DNA from: SHYG01 sp041485445
Lineage (GTDB): Bacteria > Chloroflexota > Dehalococcoidia > Lucifugimonadales > UBA3495
Assembly: GCA_041485445.1 (NCBI GenBank)
Contig: JBGPJN010000001.1
Span: 27,141-91,140, forward strand
DNA: 64,000 bases
Reading direction: 5' to 3'
The position numbers and the translations under genes are program-made. This document shows positions 8,945-17,534 of this stretch, piece by piece; the stretch's first letter is position 1; every line of letters begins with the position of its first letter. Below the pieces are notes generated by a model that saw only the letters and a list, made by a program, of their open reading frames with translations, made no database searches and was not told the DNA's origin.

Positions 8945-9457
8945 ATGGCCGACGGGCAATATAGTTTCCCGGTGCAACAATTGGAATCTGAAACAGCGCC
9001 CGGTGTCTCCCAGTCCGAGCACTGCTCCGCCCAGTTGTTGGACGTGGTCCCGTTAATCATGCGCCATATCCGCATTGCAACGCGGCATCCGGCCGTCCCG
9101 GGCATTTCTGATCACCAGCTCCGTTGCCTGAGATATCTGCGGGACCACCCTGGGGCGTCACTCTCCCAGTTGGCCGAGTATCTTGGCCTGACCATGCCTT
9201 CCACATCGAAGCTGGTCCAACGGTTGGTGACGCGGGACGTGGTGGTGCGCCGCGTGGGCGCAGACCGGCGCCGTGTCTGCCTGTCGCTGACGGAGCAGGG
9301 TCGGATCTCAGTGGCGCTAGCCCGTGGGGAAACGCGCCAGGAACTGTCAGAAAGTCTGCACTCCCTGTCCCACGAGGAACTGGCCAAAGTGTCGGCTGCC
9401 TTCATGATCCTGCGCCGGGTCTTTTTGCGAGGTGATGTCGGTGTCAACATACCTTAG
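8945..9457 (+). CDS. MarR-family transcriptional regulator
   Basis: 170-residue cytoplasmic DNA-binding protein. After a variable N-terminal 45 residues comes a MarR winged helix-turn-helix: ISDHQLRCLRYLRDHPGASL, then SQLAEYLGLTMPSTSKLVQR, then the wing with VVRRVGADRRRVCLSLTEQG. MarR proteins form dimers and usually repress neighbouring efflux genes until a ligand binds. The end of this gene overlaps the start of the ABC exporter by about 23 bp, so the two are translationally coupled and it very likely controls that exporter. The start ATG has no clear ribosome binding site, so a later start is possible. Confidence 0.85.
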   Translation: MADGQYSFPVQQLESETAPGVSQSEHCSAQLLDVVPLIMRHIRIATRHPAVPGISDHQLRCLRYLRDHPGASLSQLAEYLGLTMPSTSKLVQRLVTRDVVVRRVGADRRRVCLSLTEQGRISVALARGETRQELSESLHSLSHEELAKVSAAFMILRRVFLRGDVGVNIP

Positions 9458-11222
9458 ACTCTATGTGCTGGCCTTCCGCTACAAGACACGCGTAGCGTTC
9501 GCCTGGCTCTGCGTGGTCGGAGCCGGGGCTTTTCTTCTCATAAGTCCCCGGTTGGTGGCGTGGGCCATAGATTTCGGCATCCAGAAGCAGCACCAACATC
9601 GCTATCTTGTCTTGGTGGCAGCGGCCCTGGCCATCCTTGTGGCGGCTGGCCTGCGCTCTCTATGCACCTATGGACAGCAATTCCTGGGTCAATGGCTTGC
9701 CCAGCGCGTGGCCTACGACCTGCGCAACGCCATCTACAACCGGCTTCAGCGCCTATCCTTTGCTTACCATGACAAACACCAGACGGGGCAGCTAATGTCC
9801 CGGGCCACCCAGGATGTGGAGGCGGTGCAGCAGTTTATTCAGATGGGAATCCTTCGCGCTTCCTACTTTACGATAGTCATGATCGGTTCATTGGTCCTGA
9901 TGCTGCTCAGCGACTGGCGCCTGGCGCTGGTCACATCGCCCTTCTTGGTGGCTATTGCAGTGAGTTCAGGCTTTTTCAGCACCATGCTCCGGGCCACATG
10001 GTCCCGGGTCCAAGAAGGACTGGCCCGGCTCACCACCATACTCCAGGAGAACCTGTCCGGCGTCCGAGTGGTGAAGTCCTTCGGCCGTGAAGACCTGGAG
10101 GTAACCAAGTTCACTGAGGCGGCGGAAACCCTGTTCAGAGACTCCTACGACTCCACACGGTTGCAGTCCATTTCTGTGCCCACCATGGCGGGAGTCTGGA
10201 TGCTGGGCATGGCGGCCACCATCTGGTTTGGGGGGCGTCAAATAGCCGCCGGCACCCTCACTCAAGGTGAGCTGGCCAGCTTCGCCCTCTACCTGACCTT
10301 GCTGCAGCAACCGCTGCGCAGCCTTGGCATGGTGGTCAATGTCACGGCGAGAGCGTTCTCGGCGGGGCGGCGCATTTTCGAGATTCTGGACACGGAATCC
10401 GCCGTGACCGAAGCGCCGGACGCAGTGACATTGAGCCAGGTCACAGGACACGTTCGCTTTGAGGACGTGTCCTTCGGATATAACCGGCTCAGCCCAGTTC
10501 TCAGCCATGTCAACATCGATGCCCAGGCGGGGCAGGTGGTCGCCTTGCTCGGTCCCACGGGCAGTGGCAAGACCACCATCGTAAACCTATTGCCCCGCTT
10601 TTACGATGTAAGTGAAGGCCAAATAACTGTCGATGGCCGGGACGTTCGTTCCCTGACGCTGGCGTCGTTGCGGAGGTGCGTGGCTATCGTCCAGCAGGAT
10701 GTATTTCTCTTCGCTGGAACCGTCCGCGACAACATCTCCTATGGCGCGCCTTCCGCCACCCAGGAACAGATTGAGTGGGCGGCGAAGGCAGCGCGCATCC
10801 ACGACTTCATAATTGGGTTGTCGGACGGCTACGACACCTGGGTTGGCGAACGCGGAGTAACTTTGTCTGGAGGTCAGAAGCAACGTGTGTCCATCGCACG
10901 CACGCTGCTTCTCAACCCGGCGATTCTGGTGCTGGATGACTCGACGGCCAGCGTGGATACCGAAACCGAGTATCTCATCCAGCAGGCGCTGCAAGAGGTT
11001 ATGAAAGGCCGAACCACCTTTGTGATTGCGCAGAGGTTACGCACCATCAAGATGGCCGACCAGATATTGGTGTTGCGGAAGGGTCAGATCATTGAGCGCG
11101 GCCGGCACGACGAGTTGGTAAACCAGAACGGCTTCTACCGGCAGATTTACGACCTGGAGCTGCGCGACCAAGAAGAAGCGCTGGAAAAAGTCGGCCATGC
11201 AGCCAGTCCAGCCGCCGCCTGA
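9435..11222 (+). CDS. Heterodimeric ABC exporter, half with degenerate ATP site
   Basis: 595-residue half-transporter: six TM helices (about residues 15-300) then a nucleotide-binding domain. Visible motifs are Walker A GPTGSGKTT, Q-loop VQQDVFLFAGTV, signature LSGGQKQRVSIAR and Walker B LVLDDSTASVD. Two catalytic positions are altered: the Glu after Walker B is Asp (DD instead of DE) and the H-loop His is Gln (IAQRLRTI). This is the known mark of the degenerate subunit in heterodimeric exporters such as TM287/288, LmrCD and BmrCD. Its partner follows after a 60-bp gap and has the complementary lesion. ATG 9435 was chosen over the adjacent GTG at 9432. Role: probably multidrug or lipid efflux across the inner membrane. 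Confidence 0.92.
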   Translation: MSVSTYLRLYVLAFRYKTRVAFAWLCVVGAGAFLLISPRLVAWAIDFGIQKQHQHRYLVLVAAALAILVAAGLRSLCTYGQQFLGQWLAQRVAYDLRNAIYNRLQRLSFAYHDKHQTGQLMSRATQDVEAVQQFIQMGILRASYFTIVMIGSLVLMLLSDWRLALVTSPFLVAIAVSSGFFSTMLRATWSRVQEGLARLTTILQENLSGVRVVKSFGREDLEVTKFTEAAETLFRDSYDSTRLQSISVPTMAGVWMLGMAATIWFGGRQIAAGTLTQGELASFALYLTLLQQPLRSLGMVVNVTARAFSAGRRIFEILDTESAVTEAPDAVTLSQVTGHVRFEDVSFGYNRLSPVLSHVNIDAQAGQVVALLGPTGSGKTTIVNLLPRFYDVSEGQITVDGRDVRSLTLASLRRCVAIVQQDVFLFAGTVRDNISYGAPSATQEQIEWAAKAARIHDFIIGLSDGYDTWVGERGVTLSGGQKQRVSIARTLLLNPAILVLDDSTASVDTETEYLIQQALQEVMKGRTTFVIAQRLRTIKMADQILVLRKGQIIERGRHDELVNQNGFYRQIYDLELRDQEEALEKVGHAASPAAA

Positions 11223-11282
11223 GCGGATGGCGCCAGAAGGTTTGCCCGCAGTCACGGTCACATGAGAACGGAGGCAGTGCTG

Positions 11283-13220
11283 ATGGTAGGGTTCGGAGGT
11301 TGGAGTGGTGGCGGGGGTCCGCCTGGGGGTGGGGGAAGAGGTGGTGGTGGTGGCGGGGCAGGCCGGCTGCGACGCGCGGCTGATGGCTGGTCGGATGAAG
11401 CCCTTGGCAAAGCCTATGATCACAAAGTGGTGGTCCGGCTGGCCAAGTACGTCCGCCCCTACCGAGTCCGGGTTTTCATTGCGATCATCAGCACCATGCT
11501 GTTTGCGGCCTCGTCTTTCACACTGCCCATGCTGGTTGGAATGGCGGTTGACCGCGCCCTGCGGGGCAACCTTCACGATCTCACGCTGATCGTATTGGGC
11601 ATGGTGATCCTGGCCCTCATCGGCTGGGCCTCCTATTTCGGGTACATGAACACCACGGCCTGGATAGGGCACCGCATCTTGTTGACGTTGCGCCGCGAGA
11701 TGTTCATCCACCTGCAGCGGCTGTCCCTGAGCTTTTACGACCACAACGAGGTGGGCCGGGTCATGTCCCGCGTGCAGAATGACGTGACCGCCCTTCAAGA
11801 ACTGCTGACCTCAGGATTTTTTACGGTGTTGGCGGACCTGTTCGGCCTGGCCATCATAATCTTCTGGCTCATTCGGCTTGACTGGGTCTTGGCCCTGGTC
11901 ACTTTGGCGGAGTTGCCCATCCTGGCGGTAGTGCTCTGGATTTGGCAAGAGCACGCCAAGAAAGCATTCATCGAGGTGCGCAAGGCCATCGCCGTGGTGA
12001 ACTCCAACCTTCAGGAGAACATCTCAGGAGTCCGAGTGACCCAAAGCCTTAACCGGGAGGATGAGAACCTTCGCCGCTTTGATCAAGTGAACACCAGCAA
12101 CCTGGACGCCAACGTGCAAGCCGCGCGGCTCACCGCAATGGTGAACCCCGCCGTGGAGATTTCTGTGGCCGTCGCCACCGCCATAGTCATCGTCTTTGGC
12201 GGCTTCCGCGTGCTCAATGGGGCCACCTCCATTGGGGTGATCGTGGCCTTTGCGCTCTACGTGTTGCGCTTTTTTGACCCCGTCCGGGAACTGGTCATGC
12301 AGTACGCCCAGCTGCAGCGGGCCATGGCCGGCGGTCAGCGTGCCTTTGAGGTATTGGACACTGAACCGGAGATTACTGATAAGGCCGCCGCCATGGCGCT
12401 GCCGCCAATTAAGGGAGCCGTAACCTTTGATCATGTGTGGTTCGAATACACTCCAGGGGCGCCGGTGCTCCGCGACATTAACCTGCAGGTTGCCCCAGGG
12501 GAAGTCATAGCCCTGGTGGGACCCACCGGCAGTGGCAAGACCACCATCACCGCCCTGATCGCCCGGCTTTACGATGTCACTTCCGGCACGGTGCGCGTGG
12601 ACGGATACGATGTGCGCGATATTCAACGCACGTCTTTGGCGCAGCAGATGGGGGTCGTGCTTCAAGACCCGTTCCTGTTTTCCGAAACGGTGGAGTCCAA
12701 TATCCGGTACGGGCGGCCCGGCGCCACCGACGACGAGGTAATCCGGGCCGCGGAGGCGGTGGGAGCCCACGAGTTCATCATGCAACTGGAGAACGGGTAC
12801 GATACGGTGCTGGAGGAGCGCGGCCAGAACCTGTCTCTTGGCCAACGGCAGCTAATCAGTTTCGCCAGAGCAATTATCACCGACCCCCGCATCCTGGTTA
12901 TGGATGAGGCGACGGCCCGAGTGGACAGCAGCACAGAAGCGGTAATACAACTGGCCCTCAAGAACTTGTTGAAAGGGCGCACATCCTTCGTGGTGGCCCA
13001 CCGGCTCTCCACCATCCGTGGCGCGGACCGTATATTGGTGCTGGAGGACGGGCGAATCGCCGAGGCAGGCACTCACGAGGAGCTCACGGCCCACCATGGC
13101 CTCTACAGCCGTCTCTACCACATGACCTACCAGGCCGAGCCCCAAGGAGTTAACGGCCACGCCAACAACGGAGTTGGCCCAAGGCCGGTTTCCGTCGCCC
13201 ATGATGGCGGCCAGGCGTAA
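11283..13220 (+). CDS. Heterodimeric ABC exporter, catalytically complete partner
   Basis: 645-residue half-transporter with a glycine-rich N-terminal tail (FGGWSGGGGPPGGGGRGGGG), six TM helices and an ATPase domain. Walker A is GPTGSGKTT, Walker B is LVMDEATARVD with catalytic Glu, and the H-loop is VVAHRLSTI. The signature is LSLGQRQLISFAR rather than LSGGQ. In the dimer this subunit supplies Walker A, Walker B and His to the one active ATP site and the weak signature to the degenerate site. The ATG at 11283 is preferred to an upstream ATG at 11262 because GGAGG lies 8 bases in front. It forms an operon with the preceding half-transporter and the MarR gene. Confidence 0.92.
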   Translation: MVGFGGWSGGGGPPGGGGRGGGGGGAGRLRRAADGWSDEALGKAYDHKVVVRLAKYVRPYRVRVFIAIISTMLFAASSFTLPMLVGMAVDRALRGNLHDLTLIVLGMVILALIGWASYFGYMNTTAWIGHRILLTLRREMFIHLQRLSLSFYDHNEVGRVMSRVQNDVTALQELLTSGFFTVLADLFGLAIIIFWLIRLDWVLALVTLAELPILAVVLWIWQEHAKKAFIEVRKAIAVVNSNLQENISGVRVTQSLNREDENLRRFDQVNTSNLDANVQAARLTAMVNPAVEISVAVATAIVIVFGGFRVLNGATSIGVIVAFALYVLRFFDPVRELVMQYAQLQRAMAGGQRAFEVLDTEPEITDKAAAMALPPIKGAVTFDHVWFEYTPGAPVLRDINLQVAPGEVIALVGPTGSGKTTITALIARLYDVTSGTVRVDGYDVRDIQRTSLAQQMGVVLQDPFLFSETVESNIRYGRPGATDDEVIRAAEAVGAHEFIMQLENGYDTVLEERGQNLSLGQRQLISFARAIITDPRILVMDEATARVDSSTEAVIQLALKNLLKGRTSFVVAHRLSTIRGADRILVLEDGRIAEAGTHEELTAHHGLYSRLYHMTYQAEPQGVNGHANNGVGPRPVSVAHDGGQA

Positions 13221-13325
13221 ACCGCCTGGTGGCGCTTCCAGGAAGGCGCCTGTATCCCCCTGCTGGGGTCATCTTGTTGAGGCCGGGGCAGGATCTTGGC
13301 CGCCTTCCTGTTTGTACCAGCTACC

Positions 13326-13445
13326 GAGCCTTGCATAAATAACTAACCCCATCGGATGTAAGGTAGTTGCGGCGTAAATCCCCCCTTTGCAAAGGGGGGT
13401 TGGGGGGATTTCGTCAGCCCAAGTTAAGAGCTTTAGGCAAGGGTC
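13326..13445. mobile_element. MITE-like element B, copy 1 (120 bp, reversed)
   Basis: Ends GAGCCTTGCATAA (13326-13338) and TTAGGCAAGGGTC (13433-13445) are an imperfect inverted repeat. The core contains the C/G-rich palindrome CCCCCCTTTGCAAAGGGGGG and the block GGGGGGATTTCGTC. Read on the minus strand, it matches the elements at 37843-37968 and 57254-57379. It lies directly against a decayed transposase, and it encodes nothing. Confidence 0.75.
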
Positions 13446-13479
13446 TATAAAAAGGGGAAGAGGATATAGACCCCGGCTG

Positions 13480-13940
13480 GAGGGGAAAGGCAGCACCGTG
13501 CATCTCCTGACCCCGACGCGTCGGGGCAATGGCTTGCCCTTGGCCCTTCGGGTAACGGCCGCCAACGTGGCCGAGGTTGGGGTGGGGCCCCAAGTGGTGG
13601 ATCGGGTGGGGGTGCCACGGCTTCATGGACGTGCCAAGCAGCGTCCCGTCAGTCTGGCTGCGGACAAGCGCCATGACCGCGCCCTGTTCCGTCGCCAGTT
13701 GCGGCGACGACGGATTCAGCAGTCCAACCCCGCCGGGAGTGGCCCCAGCGCAATCGCAAGCCAGGACGCCTACCCCCAATCCATGAAGCAAGCACGCTCC
13801 GCTGTAAGGTGGAGCGAAGCCATGGCTGGCTGGACAGCTGGCGCCGCCTGTTCACCCGGTATGACTGGTACACTCAATCCTACGTTGCCTTTCTGACCAT
13901 CGCTGGTTGCAAGGTCATACTCTCAAGGCTTTTGGGATAG
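13480..13940 (+). pseudogene. IS5-type transposase remnant, frameshifted
   Basis: One frame reads GKGSTVHLLTP, then GNGLPLALRVTAANVAE and AADKRHDRALFRRQLRRRRI, the middle part of an IS5-group DDE transposase including the second Asp. Near 13800 the coding shifts frame and continues as VERSHGWLDSWRRLFTRYDW, then YVAFLTIAGCKVILSRLLG and a TAG at 13938-13940, the usual transposase C-terminus with the catalytic Glu. The N-terminal half is missing; MITE B copy 1 abuts the broken end. Clearly non-functional. Confidence 0.8.
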
Positions 13941-14312
13941 GTTTTTGGAAAAACGGATAGGCGACATCGGATCTCTGCGGGTTGTGTTCAGCGGCGACTC
14001 CCGGTAGTGGCGTGTCGTTCAGCGTCGGGGTATACTGCGGCCTATAGTAGGCGGCTTACGGGATGGCGGGCTTCAAAGCGAGAGCCGGTCCCTGTGGCGA
14101 CCAACAGAGACCTGGGAGGGGCGCTCCGCAGAGACTTGGATATTTAGCGGTAGAGCGGTTCCACGGTTTCCAGGGAGGCGACACGGGGACTGGCATCTGA
14201 CCTTTGTGCGAACGATGGCCGGTCGCGCACACACCAAATCTGTGGGTGGAAAGATTTACGGATTCATTTGGGGGACCTCGGCTATAACCGCGTATCCCAG
14301 GAGAACGCTGAA
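13941..14312. other. Gene-free stretch
   Basis: About 370 bp after the transposase remnant with no convincing reading frame. The last part holds AGGAG at 14299-14303, the ribosome binding site of the deacetylase gene. I see no other feature. Confidence 0.5.
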
Positions 14313-15017
14313 ATGTTCACTCCAGACATGCTTTTGGCTGGCATGGCTGCTGCAGCTTATGCGGCGCCGGCTACGTGTCGCCTGCCGGTTGGTGGGCATA
14401 TCTGGTCTGCTGTGACACACATCACTAGTACCGACTCAGTATCATTGACTTTTGATGACGGACCAGACTTTGCAACGGATTTGTTTCTTCAGGAGTTGGA
14501 AAAAGCCGGGGTGCGTGCAACCTTTTTTCTCATTGGTGAACAGGTGGCGCGAAATCCGAATCAGGCTGCAGCGATCGTGCAGGCCGGCCATGAGGTAGGA
14601 ATCCACGGCTACCGCCATCGCAACCATCTCTTGACCTCACCACAGGTCGTGCGTGACGAACTGCATCGAGCGCGGGACATAATAGAGTCCGCGACGGGAA
14701 GGAGGTTGAGCCTCTTCCGACCTCCATACGGGGTCCTCAGTTGGGCCAGTTTGGCAACAGCCCGGCGTTTAGGATGGACTGTGGTACTGTGGAACCGCTG
14801 TGGCCACGACTGGGAGATGGGCGCCACACCTCGTTCCATCACTGCACATGTGGGCGTACCGAGAGCAGGCGACATTGTCTTGCTCCATGACTCTGACCGG
14901 TACAGCGCCACGGGCTCGTGGAAAAATACACTCAGTGCATTGCCCCTGCTCGTTGAAGTGGTCGACAGCAGGAATCTGAAGATGAAAACTGTAGGTGATC
15001 AACTTCTCCGCCAGTGA
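14313..15017 (+). CDS. Polysaccharide deacetylase (NodB domain)
   Basis: 234-residue carbohydrate esterase family 4 protein that would remove N-acetyl groups from a glycan. Catalytic motifs are present: TFDDGPD (metal and base Asp), HGYRHRNH (the metal-binding His pair), FRPPYG and LLHDSD (general acid His). The N-terminus MFTPDMLLAGMAAAAYAAPA is hydrophobic and could be a membrane anchor or uncleaved signal. The ATG at 14313 has AGGAG nine bases upstream, better than a TTG at 14268. It is followed by a glycolipid-type glycosyltransferase, so the substrate may be an envelope glycolipid or polysaccharide rather than peptidoglycan. Confidence 0.88.
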   Translation: MFTPDMLLAGMAAAAYAAPATCRLPVGGHIWSAVTHITSTDSVSLTFDDGPDFATDLFLQELEKAGVRATFFLIGEQVARNPNQAAAIVQAGHEVGIHGYRHRNHLLTSPQVVRDELHRARDIIESATGRRLSLFRPPYGVLSWASLATARRLGWTVVLWNRCGHDWEMGATPRSITAHVGVPRAGDIVLLHDSDRYSATGSWKNTLSALPLLVEVVDSRNLKMKTVGDQLLRQ

Positions 15018-15095
15018 GCCAGCCCATCGCCTGTCGGCACCCCGCGGTGAACGCACGGGAAGTATGACTTGGTTCACCTTTGGTTGGTGAAAGGA

Positions 15096-16292
15096 ATGGG
15101 AGGACTGGTGGAGACATCTCATCGTTCAACGATGAACTACCCTTGGTCAGCGGAATCTGGGGGAGCAGGCCGGCGTCAGCGCCCGGTGGCGCTTATCTTG
15201 AGCGCCTCTGTAGCCGGCGGGCACGACGCGGCCGCCAGAGCCATTGCGTTGGAGCTTGAGGCGCAGGGATACCAGCCAATCGTGGCCGATGGGCTTAAAG
15301 CCAGCAGCCGCTTCCTAGATTGGCTCATGCGGAATGGGTACAAGACTCTCCTTGATCATGCTCCGTTTTTGTGGGGCGTTACTTTCCATGTGACTGCATT
15401 CGGACCGGTGGCCGCATTAACCAAGAATTTCGTTGGCTGGTTGGGTGGTGGCCGGCTGCTCCGGATGATAGAAACACACCGGCCCGACGTGGTCATCTCC
15501 ACGTACCCACTGTTGAACGCTGTCTTGGGCGACCTCCGGAAACGCGGCAGACTTGCCGCACCCGCGCTGGCGAGCATTGCAGATTATGGCATCCATCCCT
15601 TATGGGTGGCTTCGGGGATGGACTTGCACTTGGTGTCCAGCCAGTTGTCCGCTGAGCGCTGTAACCAGCTGGGCGGGCGTGCAGCCGTGGCTTCTTTGCC
15701 GGTGGCACCAGGGTTCAAAGCGGCGCCACGGAAACTGGATGCGCGCCAAGAACTGGCGCTACCGATCAATGAGTACATCGCATTGGTGATGGGCGGAGCT
15801 TGGGGGATCGGCTCCATCCGACGGACCGTGAAGCTTGTGGCTGCCTCCGGCGCATATACCGTGGTCGTCTGTGGGCGCAACGCCACCCTACAAGATTGCC
15901 TGGCACGTCGCTTCAAAGGGCAGGACCGCGTTAGGATCCTCGGTTGGTGCTCGGATATGCCTCGGTTGCTCTCTGCCGTCGACTGTCTCGTACAGAACGC
16001 TGGCGGCATGACCTGCTTGGAGGCCATCCGGATGGGAGTGCCCATCATTTATTTTGCCCCAGTGCCTGGGCACGGGCGGCTCAACATCCAGGTGATGGAC
16101 CAAGAGCATGCCGGCCAATGGGCCCACTCCAGCCAGTCTCTACAGTCGCTCTTAAGCGCGGCAGTCCTCGGCACAACACACATACCGGCGCCCAGGCACG
16201 CCGGTGCCCCCGGCATGGCGTTTTTCATTGAGAATCTTCCGCGGGGCACCAACCCATCCCGTGGTCCGACGCAGCCTGTGATGCGGAGCTGA
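15096..16292 (+). CDS. MGDG-synthase/UgtP-like glycosyltransferase (GT28 type)
   Basis: About 398 residues. An N-terminal Rossmann domain starts with VALILSASVAGGHDAAARAI, matching the 'SASxGxGH' loop of monogalactosyldiacylglycerol and diglucosyldiacylglycerol synthases, and is followed by a helix resembling the membrane-binding segment (FLDWLMRNGYKTL). The C-terminal donor-binding domain shows VMGGAWGIGSI, ILGWCSDMPRLLSAVDCLVQ and NAGGMTCLEAIRMGVPIIYF, the usual UDP-sugar binding region. It probably glycosylates a diacylglycerol or related lipid at the inner membrane. The start is uncertain: ATG 15096 has AAGGA immediately upstream, with ATG 15132 as an alternative. The C-terminal 40 residues look poorly conserved. 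Confidence 0.82.
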   Translation: MGGLVETSHRSTMNYPWSAESGGAGRRQRPVALILSASVAGGHDAAARAIALELEAQGYQPIVADGLKASSRFLDWLMRNGYKTLLDHAPFLWGVTFHVTAFGPVAALTKNFVGWLGGGRLLRMIETHRPDVVISTYPLLNAVLGDLRKRGRLAAPALASIADYGIHPLWVASGMDLHLVSSQLSAERCNQLGGRAAVASLPVAPGFKAAPRKLDARQELALPINEYIALVMGGAWGIGSIRRTVKLVAASGAYTVVVCGRNATLQDCLARRFKGQDRVRILGWCSDMPRLLSAVDCLVQNAGGMTCLEAIRMGVPIIYFAPVPGHGRLNIQVMDQEHAGQWAHSSQSLQSLLSAAVLGTTHIPAPRHAGAPGMAFFIENLPRGTNPSRGPTQPVMRS

Positions 16293-16558
16293 GCGGGGAT
16301 CTTGCTCACCTGTCGAGCAAGTGGCAGGGTTGATCTGTCCTTGCACCCTATAGCCGAGCCCTGCATGAAAAGCGACATCAGCGTGGAAGGCTTGAGCGCC
16401 CCAATCCCCCGGTTCCCTTTCCAAAGCCGGTTTGGGCCGTTGCCAGAGGCCGAAGACAGTTGCCAGCCTAACTCAAAGCGGTCCTGCACATTACGGCCAC
16501 TGAACTGGTTTGCAAAGCCGGCGGCGTCCTTGACTCACTCAGTTGGTCATTCCGATCG

Positions 16559-17398
16559 ATGACCATTCTCATCGGAATTTTGCTTGCCATATTGGCCGCA
16601 ACAGCCCATAACGCGTCGGCGGTCTTCTGGACAGCCTCGGTGCGGTCGGCACGAACTCCCGGTTCATTGGGAAGAATCCTTGAGGCAACGGTGCGATGGG
16701 AGGGAATACAGGGCACCGTATTGAGTGCAATTGGCTGGACGTTGCAATTATTCGCGTTCCAAATGATCTCTGTCTCTCTTGCGAGCATTGCTGGGGCGGC
16801 GGGGTTCGTCATACTTTTCGAACTTGCTCGCCGCAAGCTCCATGAGCCCTTTCGCCAGAGGGAGGCTTATGCCGCGGCAGCCATTATCGCCGGCGCTGCG
16901 GTGGTTTCCTCACATCCCATCCAATTGACCCCGGCCCAACCCAGTGCAATCCAGTGGGCTGCCGTTGTTCTGGTTCTTGCTTTATTTATCGTAAGTGCTG
17001 AGGGGCTAGCTCGATTAAACTTGTTGCCCTTTGAGACCATACGCATGCTATCATCGGGCGTAGCGTATGCGTTGAGCGGCCTGTTCACTAAGGAAGTAAG
17101 CGCTGCATTGTTCCAGCAAAACTGGGTGGTCACCGCCGTAGCCATCTTCGGCATGGCGGGGTCTGCGCTGGCCGGCTATGTGTTTGAGATGAGTTCGCTG
17201 CGGAGAGTTCGCTCGACCATCGTCGTCGGAACGGTGGCGGCCACTCAAATGGTCGTGCCAGTAGCATTGGCGCCTTGGTTATTTGCCGAGGTCTGGCCAG
17301 CGACACTGTCAGGCCGCCTTCTTCTGGCCGTTGGCATAACCTTGGTCCTGGTGGGCATGACAGCCCTGGTCCGCCTGCCGACCAAACCCACGGTGTGA
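16559..17398 (+). CDS. DMT/EamA-type multi-spanning membrane protein
   Basis: 279-residue protein with eight or nine predicted TM helices and short loops, the size and helix pattern of the drug/metabolite transporter superfamily, though the N-terminal half is only weakly EamA-like. It starts MTILIGILLAILAATAHNAS and ends with a typical last helix (LLLAVGITLVLVGMTALVRL). It is the third gene in a plus-strand group with the deacetylase and the glycosyltransferase, so it might move a lipid-linked sugar or amphipathic substrate; that is inference from position. No ribosome binding site is obvious at the ATG. Confidence 0.72.
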   Translation: MTILIGILLAILAATAHNASAVFWTASVRSARTPGSLGRILEATVRWEGIQGTVLSAIGWTLQLFAFQMISVSLASIAGAAGFVILFELARRKLHEPFRQREAYAAAAIIAGAAVVSSHPIQLTPAQPSAIQWAAVVLVLALFIVSAEGLARLNLLPFETIRMLSSGVAYALSGLFTKEVSAALFQQNWVVTAVAIFGMAGSALAGYVFEMSSLRRVRSTIVVGTVAATQMVVPVALAPWLFAEVWPATLSGRLLLAVGITLVLVGMTALVRLPTKPTV

Positions 17399-17534
17399 GT
17401 TCAGCCGTAGTCGACTCCTGGCTGTTTGAGACATTGGTTGAACCAATCCCGAAATTGCTCAAACTTGTTGAGCGGTGTCTACGGTCACGTACTGATACTA
17501 GAATCGGAGGGAGGGCTTTGCTGGTTGGCACCTT

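Noticed and set aside
16343..16375. Possible further MITE B end (GAGCCCTGCATGA)
   Set aside because: Only one end-like motif, with no partner and no matching interior.
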